Assembly (NCBI GenBank): GCA_034509735.1
Contig: JACGWO010000004.1
Coordinates: 10,583,395 to 10,647,394, forward strand
Origin: Sesamum alatum
Taxonomy: Eukaryota; Streptophyta; Magnoliopsida; Lamiales; Pedaliaceae
DNA: 64,000 nucleotides
Direction of reading: 5' to 3'
Below the pieces are notes generated by a model. That model was not told where the DNA came from, did no database searches, and worked only from the letters and a program-made list of their open reading frames with translations. Position 1 is the stretch's first letter. Every line of letters starts with the position of its first letter. The translations under genes and the position numbers were made by a program. Shown piece after piece: positions 47,266-60,328 of the stretch.

Positions 47266-50200
47266 GATAAAAAGGGCCATTAGTCTCAGAATTCGTTTAA
47301 GAGGAGTTTGTCGTTACGCACATGTACAAAGCTCAGTCTATGGCTCAAATGAGTGTTCTAGATGTAGTACTAGTGCAATTTTATATTGAATAAGATGGAG
47401 TCCTAGTCGTATAATCGAAGAGTGACTTTAAATATTGATTTCTTACAGTCGATACGAATATATTTATTGCCAGAAATGAAGTCATCTATCAGTCAATGAT
47501 AAGGACTGAAAACACAAGGTGTTTCCTTTATGATTGTGTTGAGTATTAGGCATGTATCCGGACGTATGATTGATAACGAAGGTTGACCAAGCCCTCACCT
47601 ACGGCAAATATAAAAAGGGAACTAGTGTCTAAAGGAGTTTAAAGGAGTTTCTCGTTGCGCAAAGGTACAAAGCTGAGTCCATGGCTCAAAACGAGTGTTC
47701 TAGATGTAGTCCTAGTGCAATTTATGTTGAATAAGATAGAGTCCTAGTCGTATAATCGAAGAGTCGCTTAAAATATTGATTATTGGATGTCGATACGAAT
47801 ATATTTATAGCCAGTAATGAGTCATCTATCAGTCAATGATAAGGACTGAAAACACAAGGTATTTCCTACGATTGTGTTGAGTATTAAGCATGTATCGGAT
47901 CTACGATTGTTACGAAGGTGACCAAGCCCTCGATATGGAAAAGATATAAGGGAATTAGTGTCTAAATTCGTTTAAAGCAGTTTGTTGTTTGGGCAGAGGT
48001 ACAAAAGATGAGTCCATGCGGCTTCAAACGAGTTTCAAGATGTAGTCCTAGTGCATTTTTATGTTGAATAAGATCGATTCCTAGTCGTATAATCGAAGAG
48101 TGGCTTTAATATTGATTATTAGAGTCGATACGAATATGTTTATAACCAGAAATGAGTCATCTATCAGTCAATTATAAGGACTAAAAACATAAGGTGTTTC
48201 CTACGATTGTGCTGAGTATTAGGCTTGTATCCGAACGTACAATTGATTAAGAAGTTTGACCAAGCCCTTGATATGGGCAATGATAAAAGGGAATTTAAGT
48301 GTTTAAATTCGTTTTAAAGGAGTTTGTCGTTCGGCGCGCACAAATACAAAGCTGAGTCCATGGCTCAAACGAGTGTTCTAGATGTAGTACTAGTGCAATT
48401 TTATGTTGAATAAGATGGAGTCCTAGTCGTATAATCGAAGAACAGTGGCTTTTTGTGATTATTTGATTATAAAGTCCATACGAAATATATAGTTTATAGC
48501 CTTGAAATAAGTCAATATCCAGTCAATGATAGGACTGATTTAAACACGAGAGGTTTTTTCCTCTACGATTGTGTTGAAGATTAGGCATTGCTATCCTGAC
48601 GTTACGATTGATAAGAAGGTTGACCAAGCCCTCGATATATATGGCAACGATAAAAGGAATTTAGTGTCTAAATCCATTTAAAGGAGTTTGTCGTTGCGCG
48701 CAAAGGTACAAAGTTGAGTCCCATGGCTCAAATGAGTGTTAAGCTGTAGATGTAGTACTAGCGCAATTTCATGTTGAATAGATGGAGTCAATAGTCAAAT
48801 ATAATCGAAGAGTGGCTTTCTTGAATATTAATTCTTAGAAGTCGATACGTAAGTCTATATATAATTCTGTATAGGCAGAAATGAGTCACCTCTCCCAGTC
48901 AATGATAAGGGCTGAAAACACAAGGTGTTTCCTATGATTGTATTGAGTATTAGGCATGTATCCGGACGTACCCGCGTTGATTACGAAAGGAGTGAGAAAG
49001 CCCTCGATATGGCAAAGATAAATGGGAATTAGAAGTGTCTATATTCGAGAGTTAAAGTAGGTCGTCGTTGTGGCAAAGGTACAAAATCTGAGTCCATGGC
49101 TCAAACGATGTGTGTTCAACGATGTAGTCCTAGGTGCATTTTTTATGTTGAATTAAGATGGATTCCTAGTGGCGCATAGAATTATCAATTTGAAGAGTGA
49201 CTTCCAATATTGATTATTAGAGTGCCAAAGGATACGGAATATATAAGTTATTAGCCAGTAATGAGTCATCTATGAGTCAATTATAAGGACTAAAAAGACA
49301 AGTCATGTTTTGGGTTTCCTACGATTGTGTTGACAGTATTTAGGCATGTATCCAGAACTTACGATTTGATTTATGAAGGTTGAGCCAAGCCCTCGATATG
49401 GAGTCAAAAGAATAAAATGGAATTATTTGCTGTGTCTATAATTCGTTTAAAGCAGATTTGTCATTGGCCTGCAAACGTACAAAAGCAATTGAGTCCATGG
49501 CTCTAAACGAGACTTCAAGATGTAGTCCTAGTGCATTTTTATGTTTGAATAAGATGATTCCTAGTCGTGATACAGTTTGAAAGAGTGACTTCAATATTGA
49601 TTCATTAGAGTCGATACGAAATATATTTATAGCCAGTAATGAGTGATCTATCAGTCAATGGTAAGGACTGAAAACACAAGGTGTTTTCTACGACTGTGTT
49701 GAGTAATAGGCTTGTATCCGGGACGTACTATTCATTACGAAGGGTGACAAAGCCCTCGATATGGCAAAGATTTAAAATGGAATTATTGTCTAAATTCTCG
49801 TTTAAAGTTTAGTTTGTCGTGAAATGGGCAGAGGTACAAAAGCTGAGGTCCATCAGCGCTCAAACGAGTGTTCAAGATGTAGTGCCCTAGTGCAATTTTT
49901 AATGTTGAAATAAGATGGATTCCTAGTTCGTATAATTGAAAAAGTGAACGTCAATATTGATTATTAGAGTCGATACGAATATAGCTTATCCATATAGCCT
50001 TCAGTAATGAGTAAATCTAAATCCAGTCAAAAATGATAAAGGACTGAAAACACAAGGTTTTTTCCTTGATACGACTGTGTTTATGTATAGGCTTGTATCC
50101 GGACGTACGATTCAATTTACGAAGGGTGAACATAAAGGGTTGGCCCACGATATGGCAAGATAAAATGGGGAATTATCTTGTGGTTTTGTTAATATCTCTT

Positions 50201-50541
50201 TCTAAATTCGTTTAAAAGCAGTTTGTCGTTAGGTCAGAGGTACAAAAGCTGAGCTAAGAGTCCATGGCTCAAACGACGTGTTCAAGATGTCCTCACTTAG
50301 TGCATTTTTATGTTGGAATTAAGATACGAGTCCTACAGTCGGGATCGTATAATCAAGAGTCCTTTTATATCCGCCATTCGATACTCTGGAGTCGATCCCT
50401 AAGAAACGAATACTAGTAATTTTTATATAGCCAGTAATTAGTTCATCTATCATTAATGATAAGGACTGAAAATCACAAGGGTATTTCAACTACGGAATTG
50501 TACTGATGAGTATTAGCATAATAGTCGGATGTAGAAACGAT
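47266..50541. repeat. Satellite family II, strongly degraded sequence up to the gap
   Basis: Family II monomers (GAGTCGATACG, GGTTGACCAAGCC) with insertions of one to about ten bases that grow denser towards 50541. Monomer types match 19.3-22 kb (for example GCGCAATTTCATGTTGAAT and GGGTGACAAAGCC). No genes. Confidence 0.9.
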
Positions 50542-51041
50542 NNNNNNNNNNNNNNNNNNNNNNNNNNNNNNNNNNNNNNNNNNNNNNNNNNNNNNNNNNN
50601 NNNNNNNNNNNNNNNNNNNNNNNNNNNNNNNNNNNNNNNNNNNNNNNNNNNNNNNNNNNNNNNNNNNNNNNNNNNNNNNNNNNNNNNNNNNNNNNNNNNN
50701 NNNNNNNNNNNNNNNNNNNNNNNNNNNNNNNNNNNNNNNNNNNNNNNNNNNNNNNNNNNNNNNNNNNNNNNNNNNNNNNNNNNNNNNNNNNNNNNNNNNN
50801 NNNNNNNNNNNNNNNNNNNNNNNNNNNNNNNNNNNNNNNNNNNNNNNNNNNNNNNNNNNNNNNNNNNNNNNNNNNNNNNNNNNNNNNNNNNNNNNNNNNN
50901 NNNNNNNNNNNNNNNNNNNNNNNNNNNNNNNNNNNNNNNNNNNNNNNNNNNNNNNNNNNNNNNNNNNNNNNNNNNNNNNNNNNNNNNNNNNNNNNNNNNN
51001 NNNNNNNNNNNNNNNNNNNNNNNNNNNNNNNNNNNNNNNNN
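50542..51041. other. Assembly gap, 500 Ns
   Basis: Exactly 500 N characters, a customary placeholder for a gap of unknown size. The satellite family changes from II on the left to mainly I on the right, so an unknown length of array, including the boundary, may be missing. Confidence 0.99.
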
Positions 51042-54000
51042 TTGAATAAGATGGAGTCATAGTGATATATAGATCGAAGGGTGGCACTTTAATATTGATT
51101 ATTAGCAGAGTCAGATACATTCATATTTCATAGGCCAAAACTGAGTCATCTATCAGTCAATGATAAGGATAGAAAGCACGAGTGTCTCCTATGATTGTGT
51201 TGAGTATTTGGCATGTATCCGTGACGTACGATTGATTATAAAGGTTCTCGAAGCCTCGATATGGCAAAGATAAAAGTCCATTAGTGTCTAAACTTTTTTT
51301 AAAAGAATAATTTGTCATTGCGCAAGAGGAGACAAAGCTGAGTCCATGACTTCGAAAGAGTGTTTTTAGATCGTACTCAGCTCATGGAGTATATGTTGAA
51401 TAAGACCAACGCAGTCCTAGTATCATATAATCGAACCTTGGCTTGAATATTGATGTTAATGACGAGCGGTTGTAAGAAGTCAATACGAAATTATAGAGAG
51501 GAGATAGCCAAACTGACGTCATCTAGAATCGGACGAGTCGAATGATAAGGACGTGTATTATTGAGTGAAAGCACAAGGTGTTTCCTATGATTTATGATTG
51601 AGTATACTCAGGCATGTATGTTCGGTCCGGATCACGTCACGATTGATTATGAAGGTTCTCCAAAGCCCTCGTATATGCCCCCATATGGCCATAAGATAAC
51701 AGTCCATTAGTGGTCTAAACTTTTTAAAGGAGATTTTGTCGTTGGAGTGCAAAGGACAAGCTGGCACACCATGACGTAATCTCAAGACCAGTGTTTCTAG
51801 ATGTAGTCCTAGTGGCCCTTTTTTTATGTGTGAATAAAGATGTAAAAGTTATCGAGAGAAGATGGGCTTTAAAGAGAGATTGAGATTAGCGCATGCAATT
51901 AATTATATTTAAGCGATAAAATGAGTTCATGTATATATCACACACACCGAGCTAGGACTGATATGCACAGATGTTTCCGTATTATACGACTATTGTATTG
52001 ACGTATTCGAGAGGCATGTATCCGGACGTACATGATTGATATGAAGGTCCCAATCCCTCGAATATGGAAAAAGATAAAGTCTAATTAGGTCTAAACTTGT
52101 TTAAGGAGTTTGTCGGTGCGCCAATATGGTAATACAAAGCTGAGTCCAATGACCCGAAAAAAGTGTTCCAGATGTAATCCTAGTGAATTTTTACGCTGAA
52201 TAAGATGGAGTGCTAGTAGTATAATCGAAGAGTGGCTTTAATATCTGATTATCAGAGTCAATTACGAATAATAAATTAAACCAGAATGAGTCATCTATCA
52301 GTCAATTGATAAAGACGAAAAACCATAAGTAATTCCTACAACTGACTGTGTTGAGGTATAAGGCATGTATCCGATGTACGATTGATTACGAAGGTTGACC
52401 AAGGCCCTCGATATGGCAAAGATAACTAGGGGATAAGTGTCTAAAAATTTGTTTAGACGAGTTTTTCTTGTGCAAAGGTACAGAAGCCTGAAGTCCATGG
52501 CTCAAAAGAGTGTTTCAAGATGTAGTCCCTGAAGTGCATTTTTAATGGTGAATAAGATGGAGTCCTAAGTCCATATAATCGAAGAGAGGGCTTTAATATT
52601 GACTTATTAGAGTCATACATTCATATTTATAGCCAAAAACTGAGTCATTCTATCAGTCAAATGATAATGGATAGAAAGTACAAGGTGTCTTCTACGTATG
52701 GTGTTGGTATTAGGCATGTATCCGGAGGTACGAATTGATTGTAAAGGTTCTCGAAGCCTCGATATGGCAAAGATAAAAAAGTCCATTAGTGTCTAAACGT
52801 TTTCAAAGGAGTTTTCACTATATGCGCATAACGGACAAGCTGGAGATCCATGCTCTCCAGAAGAGTGTTTTAAAAGATGTAGTACTACTGCAGTTTTATG
52901 TTGAATAAGATGGAGTCTAGTCATATTAAATCGAAGCGTGGCTTTAGAATATTGATTATTAGAGTCAATACGAAGAGTAATTTATAGCCAAAACTGAGTC
53001 ATGTATCTGTCAAATGATAAGGACTGAATAACACAAGGTGTTTTCCTAGATTATTGTTGAGTAAATCAGGCAAGTATCCGACGAACTTTACGATTGATAT
53101 GAAGGTTCTCCAAAGCCCATCGATTATTGGCGCAAGATAACAGTCCATTAGTGTCTAAACGTTTTTTAAAGGAGTTGTTGTCGTTGCGGCAACTAGGAAC
53201 AAAGCTGAGTCCATGACTCGAAAAGTGTTGTTACCTATGGGATGTAAGTAAATAGTGCAGTTCTCTATGTCTTAATAAGTTGGTGGTCATCCTTAAAGTC
53301 CATATAACAAATCGAAGGATAGTGGATGCATTGTTAAAAACTAATTATTAGATCAATACGAATATAATTTTATAGGCGAAAAATGAGTCATCAATCAGTC
53401 AATGAAATAAGTATGAATGCGCAAGGTGTTTCCTACGTTGTGTTGAGTATTAGGCATGTACTGGACGTACGATTCATTATGAAGGTTCTCCAAATCCCTC
53501 GATATGGCAAAGATAAAAGAATTCGCATTGAGTGTCTTAACTTGTTTGAAAGGAGTTTGTCGTTGCGTAAATGGTACCAAAGCAAAAGTCCATGACTCGA
53601 TACTAAAAAGGGTGTTCTGATGATTTTAGTCCGAGTGCATTTTTTATGTTGAATAAGATGGAGTCCTAGTCATATTATCGAAGGGTGGCTTAATATTGTT
53701 TATTAGAGTCAATAGTACGAGTATATTTATAGCGAAAAAATGAGTCACCTATCAGTCAATGATAAAGGATCGAAAGATGAAAGCACAAGGTGTTTCCTAA
53801 ACGATTGTGTTGAGTATTAGGCGTGTATCCGATGTACGATTGATTATTGAAGGTTCTCCAAGCCCTCGATGTATGGGCAAAGATAAAAGTGCATTAGTGT
53901 CCAAACTGTATTTGAAGGAGTTTGTCGTTGCGCCAAAGGTACAAGTTGAGTCCATGCTCAAAAGAGTATTCTAGATGTAGTCCTAGTGAATTTTTATGTG

Positions 54001-57000
54001 AATAAGATGGAAGTCCTAGGTAGAATAATCGAAGAGTGGGCTTTATATTGATTATCGGAGTCAATACGAATATATTATACAGCCAAATGAGTCATCTATC
54101 AGTCAATGATAAGGACGGAAAACATAAGGTATTTCCTACGACTGTGTTGAGTATTAGGCATGTATCCGGATGTACGATTGATTACGAAGGTTGACCAAGC
54201 CCTCGATATGGCAAAGATAAAAGGGAATAAGTGTCTAAATTTGTTTAAACGAGTTTATTGTTGTGCAAAGATACAAAGCTGAGTCCATGGCTCAAAAGAA
54301 TGTTTCAGATGTAGTCCTCGTGCATTTTTATGTTGAATAAGATGGAGTCCTAGTCATATAATCGAAGGGTGGCTTTAATATTGATTATTAGAGTCAATAC
54401 ATTCATATTTATAGCCAAAACTGAGTCATCTAACAGTCAATGATAAGGATAGAAAGCACAAGGTGTTTTCCTACGATTGAGTTTGAGTATTTCATGTATC
54501 CGGGGCGTACGAATTAATGTAAAGGTTCTCGAAGCCCTCGATATGGCAAAAAGATAAAAGTCCATGTAGTGTCTAAACTTTTTTAAAGGAGTTTGTCATT
54601 GCGCAAAGGAACAAAGCTGAATCCATGGCTCAAGAAGAGTGTTTAGATGTAGTCTAGTGCATTTTTATGTTGAATAAGATGGAGTTCTAGTCATGAAACG
54701 AAGAGTGCTTTTAATATTGATTATTAGAGTCAATACGAATATATTTATAGCCAAAACTGAGTCATCTATCTTCAATGATAAAGCACTGAAAAAGCACAAG
54801 TGGTGTTTCTGATGATTATGTGAGTAGATTATGTATTCTCATCGAATGGCAAAGATAACAGCCATTAGTGTTCTAAACTTGTTTAAGGAGTTTGTCGTTG
54901 CGCCAAGCGAGTCCATGACTGAAAGAGTGTTCTAGATGTAGTCGTAGGTGCATTTTTATGTTGAATAAGATGGAGTCCTAGTCATATAATCGAAGGGTGG
55001 CTTTAAAATTATTATTAGAGTCAATACGAATATATTTTATAGCGAAAAATGAGTCATCTATCAGTCAATGATAAGGACTGAATGCACAAGGTGTTTCCTA
55101 CGATTGTTGAGTATTAGGCATATATCCGGGTACGATGATTAGTTGAGTTTCTCCAAGCCCTCGATATGCAAAGATAAAGTCCATTAGTGTCTAACGTTTT
55201 TTAAAAGGAGTTTGTTGTTGCGCAAAGGAACAAAGCTGAGTCCATGACTCGAAAGAGTGTTCTAGATGTAGTCCTAGTACATTTTTATGTTGAATAAAAT
55301 GGAGTCCTAGTCATATAATCAAAGGTGGCTTTAAAAATTATTATTAAGTCAATACGAATATATTATAGCAAAATGAGTCATCTATCAGTCAATGATAAGG
55401 ACTGAATGCACAAGGTATTTCCTACGATTGTGTTGAGTATTAGGCATGTATCTGGACGTACGATTGATTATGAAAGGTTTCTCCAAGCCCTCGATATGGC
55501 AAAGATAAAAGTCATTAGTGTCTAAAACTTTTAAAGAGTTTGTCGTTGCGCAAAGGTACAAAGCTGAGTCCATGACTCAAAGAGTGTTCTAGATGTAGTC
55601 CTAGTGCATTTTTATGTTGAATAAGATGGAGTCTCAGTCATATAATTGAAGGTTGGCTTCAAATATTGATTATTAGAGTCAATACGAATATATTTATAGC
55701 CGAAAAATGAGTCACCTATCAGTCAATGATAAGGAAAAGCACAAGGTGTTTCCTACGCTTTGTGTTGAGTATTAGGCGTGTATCCAGATGTACGATTGAT
55801 TATGAAGGTTCTCCAGCCCTCGATATGGCAAAGATAAAAATGCATTAGTGTCTAAACTATTTAAAGGAGTTTTGTCGTTGGCGCAAAGGTACAAAGCTGA
55901 GTCCATGGACTCGAAAGAGTGTTCTAGATGTAGTCCTTGTGCATTTTTATGTTGAATAGAGATGGAGTCCTAGTCATATAATCGAAGGGTGGCTTAATAT
56001 TGATTATTAGAGTCAATACGAATAAATTTATAGCGAAAAATGAGTCATCTATCAGTCAATGATAAGGACTGAAAGCACAAGGTGTTTCCTACGATTGTGT
56101 TGAGTATTAGGCATGTAATATCCGGACGTACGATTGATTAGGAAGGTTCTCCAATCCTCGATATGCAAAGATAAAAGTGCATTAGTGTCTAAATTTGTTT
56201 AAAGAGTTTGTCATTGCGCACAAAGGTACAAAGTTGAGTGTCCATGGCTCAAACCAGTGTTCTAGATGTAGTCCTAGTGCAATTTTTATGTTGAATAAGA
56301 TAGAGTCCTATCTAGTATAATCGAAGATGGCTTTAATATTGATTATTAGAGTCAATACAAATATATTTATAGCCAGTAATGAGTCATCTATCAGTCAATG
56401 ATAAGGACGGAAAACACAAAGGTATTTCCAACGACTGTGTTGAGTATTAGGCATGTATCCGGACGTACGATTGATTATGAAGGTTGACCAATCCCTCGAT
56501 ATAATGCATAAAAGGGAATTAGTGTGTAAATTCGTTTAAAGGAGTTTGTGTTGGGCCAAAGATTTACAAAAAGCTGAAGTGCACGGCTCAAAACGAGTAT
56601 TCAAGATGAAATCCTAGTGCATTTTTAATGTGAATAAGATGGAGTCCTAGTCGTATTACTCGAAGAGTGGCTTTAATATTTGATTATTAGAGTCAATCCG
56701 AAATATATTTATAGCCAAAATGAGTCATCTATCAGTCAATGATAAGGACAGAAAACATAAGGTGTTTCCTACGATTGTGTTGAGAATTAGGCATGTATCC
56801 GGACGTACGATTGATTACGAAGGTTGACCAAGCCCTCGATATGGCAAGAGATAAAAAATTAGTGTCTAAATTTTTTAAAGGAGTTTGTCGTTGTGCAAAG
56901 GTACAAAGCTGAGTCCATGGCTCAAAGAGTGTTCTAGATGTGTACAAGTGCAATTTTATGTTGAATAAGATGGAGTCCTAGTCGTATAATCGAAGGGTGG

Positions 57001-57876
57001 CTTTAATATTGATTATTAGAGTCAATACGAATATATTTATAGCCAAAATGAGTCATCTATCAGTCAATGATAAGGACTGAAAAACACAAGGTGTTTTTGT
57101 ACGATTGTGTTGAGTATTAGGCATGTATCCGGACGTACGATTGATTACAAGGATGACCAAGCCCTCGATATCGCAAAGATAAAAGGTAATTAGTGTCTAA
57201 ACGTTTTTAAAGGAGTTTGTCGTTGGGCAAAGGTACAAAAGCTGAATGCACGGCTCAAACGAGTGTTCAAGATGAAATCCTAGTGCATTTTTACTGTGAA
57301 TAAGATGGAGTCCTAGTCGTAATACTCGAAGAGTGGGCATTTAATATTGATTATAAGAGTCAATACAAATATATTTATAGCCAGTAATGAGTCATCTATC
57401 ACTGATAAGGACAGAAAACATAAGGTGTTTCCTACGATTGTGTTGAGTATTAGGCATGTATCCGGACGTACGATTGATTACGAAGGTTGACCAAGCCCTC
57501 GATATGGCAGAGATAAAAGGGAATTAGTGTCTAAATTCGTTTAAAGGAGTTCGTCGTTGCGCAGTACAATAGCTGAGTGCACGGCTCAAACGAGTGTCCT
57601 AGATATAGTCCTAGTGCAATTTTATGTTGAATAATATGGAGTCCTAGTCGATATAATCGAAGAGTGGCTTTAATATGATTATTAGAGTCAATACGAATAT
57701 ATTTATAGCCAGAAATGAGTCATGGGTCACCTATCAGTCAATGATAAGGACTGAAAAGACAAGGATTGTTTCCTACGATTGTGTTGAGTATTAAGGCATG
57801 TGTATCCGGACGTACGATTGATTACTAAGTTGACCAAGCCCTCGATATATAAAAGGGAATTAGTGTTTAAATTCAT
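51042..57876. repeat. Satellite array, mosaic of families I and II, error-laden
   Basis: Mostly family I marks up to about 56.1 kb (GAGTCAATACG, AAGGTTCTCCAAGCC or GGTTCTCGAAGCC, GTCCATTAGTG). Family II-like monomers with GGTTGACCAAGCC are interspersed at about 52260-52600 and 54060-54380. From 56.3 kb monomers combine a family I start (GAGTCAATAC) with a family II body (GGTTGACCAAGCC, GGGAATTAGTG, GCTGAATGCACGG). Indels are densest at 51.0-53.7 kb and decline to the right. Ends at LINE copy 3. No genes. Confidence 0.9.
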
Positions 57877-58380
57877 CTTGGCTTCTCTCCCTCCGATCTC
57901 CCTATCGCCCCTAGACCCTCTTCTTTGGAGTAGCGGTTTTACTCTCTAACTCGGACGCTCTGGGCATCTTGCGAACCCCCGAAAGGTGGAGTGGTGTTCT
58001 TCCTTATTCCATGGCCCTTCCCGCATACACCGAAATCTTTTTATTCTGTGTCTCGCTATTAGAGAGGTCTCTCTCTAATTTGGGATCCTCTGTAATTCTG
58101 GAATGCTGAGAGCCACGCTCACCTCTTCTTTAAATCATTCTTCGTGGATTTTATGCATCCAGATGGGCGTCCCATTCGATGGCGTGGTAAACATTATCAT
58201 TAACGCAGCATACCGTGCCACTCTGCCTCTCTTGTTACCATATTTGGTGTGAGCGCTTTGGTGGATCTTGTTCTTGAGTAGGTTCGCACACGCATCAACG
58301 AAGATGACTTGAAGGCCCGCGCTTTTCAAACTTTTGCCCTTTCCGCCTTTGGCGCATCCCATGGAGCCACCCTGTTGAAT
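57877..58380 (+). pseudogene. LINE ORF2 C-terminus remnant, copy 3
   Basis: Fragments of the same protein: the zf-RVT region is reduced to CTGTAATTCTGGAATG...GAGAGCCACGCTCACC near 58090-58120, followed by the downstream helical part with several deletions and frame changes, and the PWSHPVE end near 58360-58378. No continuous frame survives. Confidence 0.7.
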
Positions 58381-58557
58381 AATGCTGGTTCTTGTACTGT
58401 TGATGGCTATTTTTTTGGTCGTTGTGTTTGATTGCATGTTCCCCTTTAGCCCGGCTTGTTGATTCTGTTCTGGCTGGAAAAGGCATTGTGTCGCTAACAC
58501 TCTTTCGGACAGGGCGGTTCTCATTGTTATTATAGGAAATTTATATTTACCTAAAAA
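57877..58557 (+). mobile_element. LINE insertion, copy 3 (internally deleted)
   Basis: Same element and same monomer site as copies 1 and 2. TAAATTCAT precedes it at 57868-57876, and the right duplicate is damaged (TAAACATTTAAAGG). It is 681 bp instead of 977 because several internal blocks are absent, including most of the zf-RVT segment. It keeps the terminus LWRIP region near 58350 and the CCTAAAAA tail. Confidence 0.85.
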
Positions 58558-59859
58558 TAAACATTTAAAGGAGTTTGTCGTTAAAGTTACATAGCTGAGT
58601 CCATGCTAGATGTAGTACTAGTGCAATTTTATGTTGAATAAGATGGAGTCCTAGTCATATACAATGAAGGAGTGGCTTTAATATTGATTATTAGAGTCAA
58701 TACGAATTATATTTATAGCGACAGAATGAGTCATCTATCAGTCAATGATAAGGACTGAAAACACAAGGTGTTTCTTACGATTGTGTTGAGTATTAGGCAT
58801 GTATCCGGACGTACGATTGATTATGAAGGTTCTCCAAGCCCTCGATATGGCAAAGATAAAAGGGAATTAGTGTCTAAACTTGTTTTAAAGGAGTTTGTCG
58901 TTGCGCAAACGGACAAAGGTGAGTCCATAACTCAAAACGAGTGTTATAGATGTAGTACTAGTGCAATTTTATGTTCAATAAGATGGAGTCCTACTCGTAT
59001 AATCGAACAGTGGCTTTAAATATTGATTATTAGAGTCGATATGAATATATTTTAAAATCCAGAAATGAGTCATCTATCAGTCAATGATAAGGACTGAAAA
59101 CACAAGGTGTTTCCCATGATTGTATTAGGCATGTATCCGGACATACGATTGATTACGAAGGTTAACAATCCCTCGATATGGCAGAAGCTAAAAGGGAATT
59201 AGTGTCTAAACTTCGTTTAAAGGAGTTTGTCGTTGCGCAAAGATACAAAGCTGAGTCCATGACTCAAACGAGTGTTGTAGATGTAGTCCTAGTGCAATTT
59301 TATGTTGAATAAGATGGAGTCTTAGTCATACAATCGAAGAGTGGCTTTAATATTGATTATTAGAGTCAATACGAATATATTTATAGCCAAAATGAGTCAT
59401 CTATAAGTTAATGATAAGGACTGAAAGGACAATGGTGTTTCCAACATTGTGTTGAGTATTAGGCGTGTATCCGGACGTACGATTGATTATCGAAGGTTGA
59501 CCAAGCCCTCGATATGGCAAATGATAAAAGGAAGTAGTGTCTAAACGTTTATTTAAGGATTTGTCGTGCGCCAAGGTACAAAGCTGAGTTCATGGCTCAA
59601 ATGAGTGTTCTAGATGTAGTCTAGTGAATTTTTAATGTTGAATAAGATGGAGTCCTAGTCGTACAATCGAAGAGTGGCTTTAATATTGATTGTTAGAGTC
59701 GATACGAATATATTTATAGCCATAAACGAATGAATCTATCAGTCAATGATAAGAACTGAAAACACAAGGACGATTGTGGTTGAGTATTTATACCGGATGT
59801 ACGATTGATTACGAAGGTTGACCAAGATTGACAAAGATAAAAGGGATTAGTAAATTCAT
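58558..59859. repeat. Satellite, four monomers between LINE copies 3 and 4
   Basis: Monomer by monomer this is a noisy copy of 28828-30173. Shared marks in order: ACATAGCTGAGTCC; GCAAACGGACAAAG with CCATAACTC, GTGTTATAG and ATATTTTAAAATCCAG; ACATACGATTG with GGTTAAC and GTGTTGTAG; CTATAAGTTAATG; CCATAAACGAAT with GATAAGAACTG. Several monomers start GAGTCAATAC, which the 28-30 kb copy does not. Confidence 0.88.
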
Positions 59860-60328
59860 TAATCTTGCCTACCCTCTCGGATTTCTTTGAGCTCCCATAG
59901 CGGTTTACTTCTCTAACTCGGACGCTCTGGGCATCTTTGGGAGTGGTCTTCTTATTCCAGCAATACACCGAAATCTTTTACTATCAGAGATACCATGGAG
60001 CCTGCCCACCGGATTCTTGGGAGTGGTCCTCTATAATTCTGGAATGGCTGAGCCACGCTCACCTTCTTTGAAGCACTTTCTCTGGAGATGGCGTACCAAG
60101 ATTCAATGGAGGCATCAGAATGGCCTATAGTGCCTCTCTCACATTTGGCGTGAGCGTTAATGCTCGTTTCCAAAATCAGTTAATCTTTGGTGGAGTTCTT
60201 GAGCGGTTTTGACTTGCTTAACTTTTGCCCTTTTCCGCCTTTGGCGCATCCCATACCCTGTTGAATAAGATTGCTGATTGTTGTTGACTGTTGATTGCTG
60301 TTTTTTTGGGTTTGACTTGTTGATTGAT
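59860..60328 (+). mobile_element. LINE insertion, copy 4 (deleted, 3' end lost)
   Basis: TAAATTCAT at 59851-59859 precedes LINE sequence (ACCCTCTCGGATTTC, GAGCTCCCATAGCGG, CCTGTTGAATAA) with large internal deletions. It ends in the 3' untranslated region at TGACTTGTTGATTG and joins CRM-like LTR sequence directly, so the tail and right target duplicate are missing. Confidence 0.8.

Noticed and set aside
50473..51120. Long open frames across the N run on both strands
   Set aside because: They exist only because Ns translate without stops; the flanks are noisy satellite.
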